DNA from: an uncultured Veillonella sp.
GTDB lineage: Bacteria > Bacillota > Negativicutes > Veillonellales > Veillonellaceae
DNA: 6,330 bases
Assembly (NCBI GenBank): GCA_900552715.1
Contig: USAV01000106.1
Coordinates: 1 to 6,330, forward strand
Direction of reading: 5' to 3'
Shown here: piece after piece, positions 6,008-6,330 of the stretch
Layout: every line of letters begins with the position of its first letter
How positions within the stretch are numbered: the first letter of the stretch is position 1
Made by a program: the position numbers and the translations under genes
The notes under the pieces: generated by a model
Databases searched by the model: none
Seen by the model: the letters and a program-made list of their open reading frames with translations, nothing else
What the model was told of the DNA's origin: nothing

Positions 6008-6330
6008 ATGAAAGATAAGTCAGTATTACCAATTGAGGAACAATTAAATAGATTTCTTCAACCAAAATGCCTGATCCCTGGTGGTCTAGGCTTGTGGGAG
6101 GATTATTTCCGCAAGATTTGTACGGCTTGGGGAGAGATCAATGGTGAAATTCGACCACAGCATATCATATTTTCCGCCGATAATGGTTGTAATATGGAAG
6201 GCTATGTAGGTTATAACTATGAGGTAACGCAAAAGCAGTCGCGTAATATGCTCTTGGGTCGTTCGTCGGCTACACAGTTTTGTAACTTTAACAATATTCC
6301 TTATGAAGTTGTGGATGTAGGAATTGCCTC
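6008..6330 (+). CDS. cobT: CobT-family lower-ligand phosphoribosyltransferase, 5' part
   Basis: The first 107 codons of a gene that runs off the window. The family (nicotinate-nucleotide:dimethylbenzimidazole phosphoribosyltransferase) transfers phosphoribose from nicotinate mononucleotide to the lower base, giving the alpha-ribotide used in cobamide assembly in the cytoplasm. Visible family landmarks are PGGLGLWE (24-31, for PGSLGRLE), I-x2-FSADNG (53-60, for the ADHG motif), EG (64-65), EVT (72-74), NM-x2-G (80-84) and VVDVG (101-105). The departures, Asn for His in the ADHG motif and W for L in the first motif, make it unlike standard CobT. It may be ArsA or ArsB, the two-subunit homologues known from Sporomusa ovata, with homologues in Veillonella, that activate phenol and p-cresol. 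The catalytic C-terminal region is not in the window, so the subtype stays open. ATG at 6008 has only a weak SD (AGAG, 5998-6001). Confidence 0.78.
   Translation, partial: MKDKSVLPIEEQLNRFLQPKCLIPGGLGLWEDYFRKICTAWGEINGEIRPQHIIFSADNGCNMEGYVGYNYEVTQKQSRNMLLGRSSATQFCNFNNIPYEVVDVGIA

Noticed and set aside
1..6330. CRISPR array, tRNA, rRNA, toxin-antitoxin or phage-defence module
   Set aside because: No regularly spaced repeats, no RNA-gene motifs, and none of the complete genes shows nuclease, ATPase or toxin motifs.

Overview
The window looks like chromosome from a low-GC member of the Negativicutes, most likely Veillonella or a close relative. The basis is the AT-rich sequence, Gram-positive-style strong Shine-Dalgarno (SD) sites, a DUF4153-like membrane protein, a group III iron alcohol dehydrogenase and a divergent CobT-family protein. 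The genus call is an inference from protein character; no search was run.

Layout. At the left edge, on the minus strand, are the first ten codons of what resembles an IS3-type transposase orfA. A perfect 15-bp hairpin precedes it and also holds its SD-like sequence. Next, still on the minus strand, is a 519-residue polytopic membrane protein, probably DUF4153 (149-1708). A 147-bp divergent intergenic region carries its candidate promoter and, on the plus strand, a good sigma-70-type promoter with an operator-like palindrome for an iron-containing alcohol dehydrogenase (1856-3028). Two small membrane-anchored proteins of unknown function follow closely (3071-3901, TTG start; 3932-4798). They are visibly paralogous. 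The three genes appear to form one transcription unit ending at a clear intrinsic terminator (4856-4889). A separate promoter, overlapping a perfect 12-bp tandem repeat, then serves a secreted protein of unknown function (true start probably GTG at 4988, not the longer frame from 4943). The window ends inside a CobT-family gene (6008 to beyond 6330) with its own extended -10 promoter and a leader hairpin.

How the genes fit together. The dehydrogenase is the only clearly catabolic enzyme (aldehyde/alcohol interconversion). The CobT-like protein belongs to the lower-ligand activation step of cobamide synthesis. The three unknown proteins between them share short motifs: W-x3-WP, LPE, GD-x3-I-x2-YEE between the first two, and DG-x2-AVF-x-Q between the first and third. 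They look like a small, locally expanded cell-envelope family. I see no CRISPR array, tRNA, rRNA or defence system, and no stretch over 300 bases without a gene. The most interesting points are the SD-sequestering hairpin at the insertion-sequence edge, the paralogous envelope cluster, and the non-canonical CobT residues, which suggest an ArsA/ArsB-type phenolic-base-activating enzyme.
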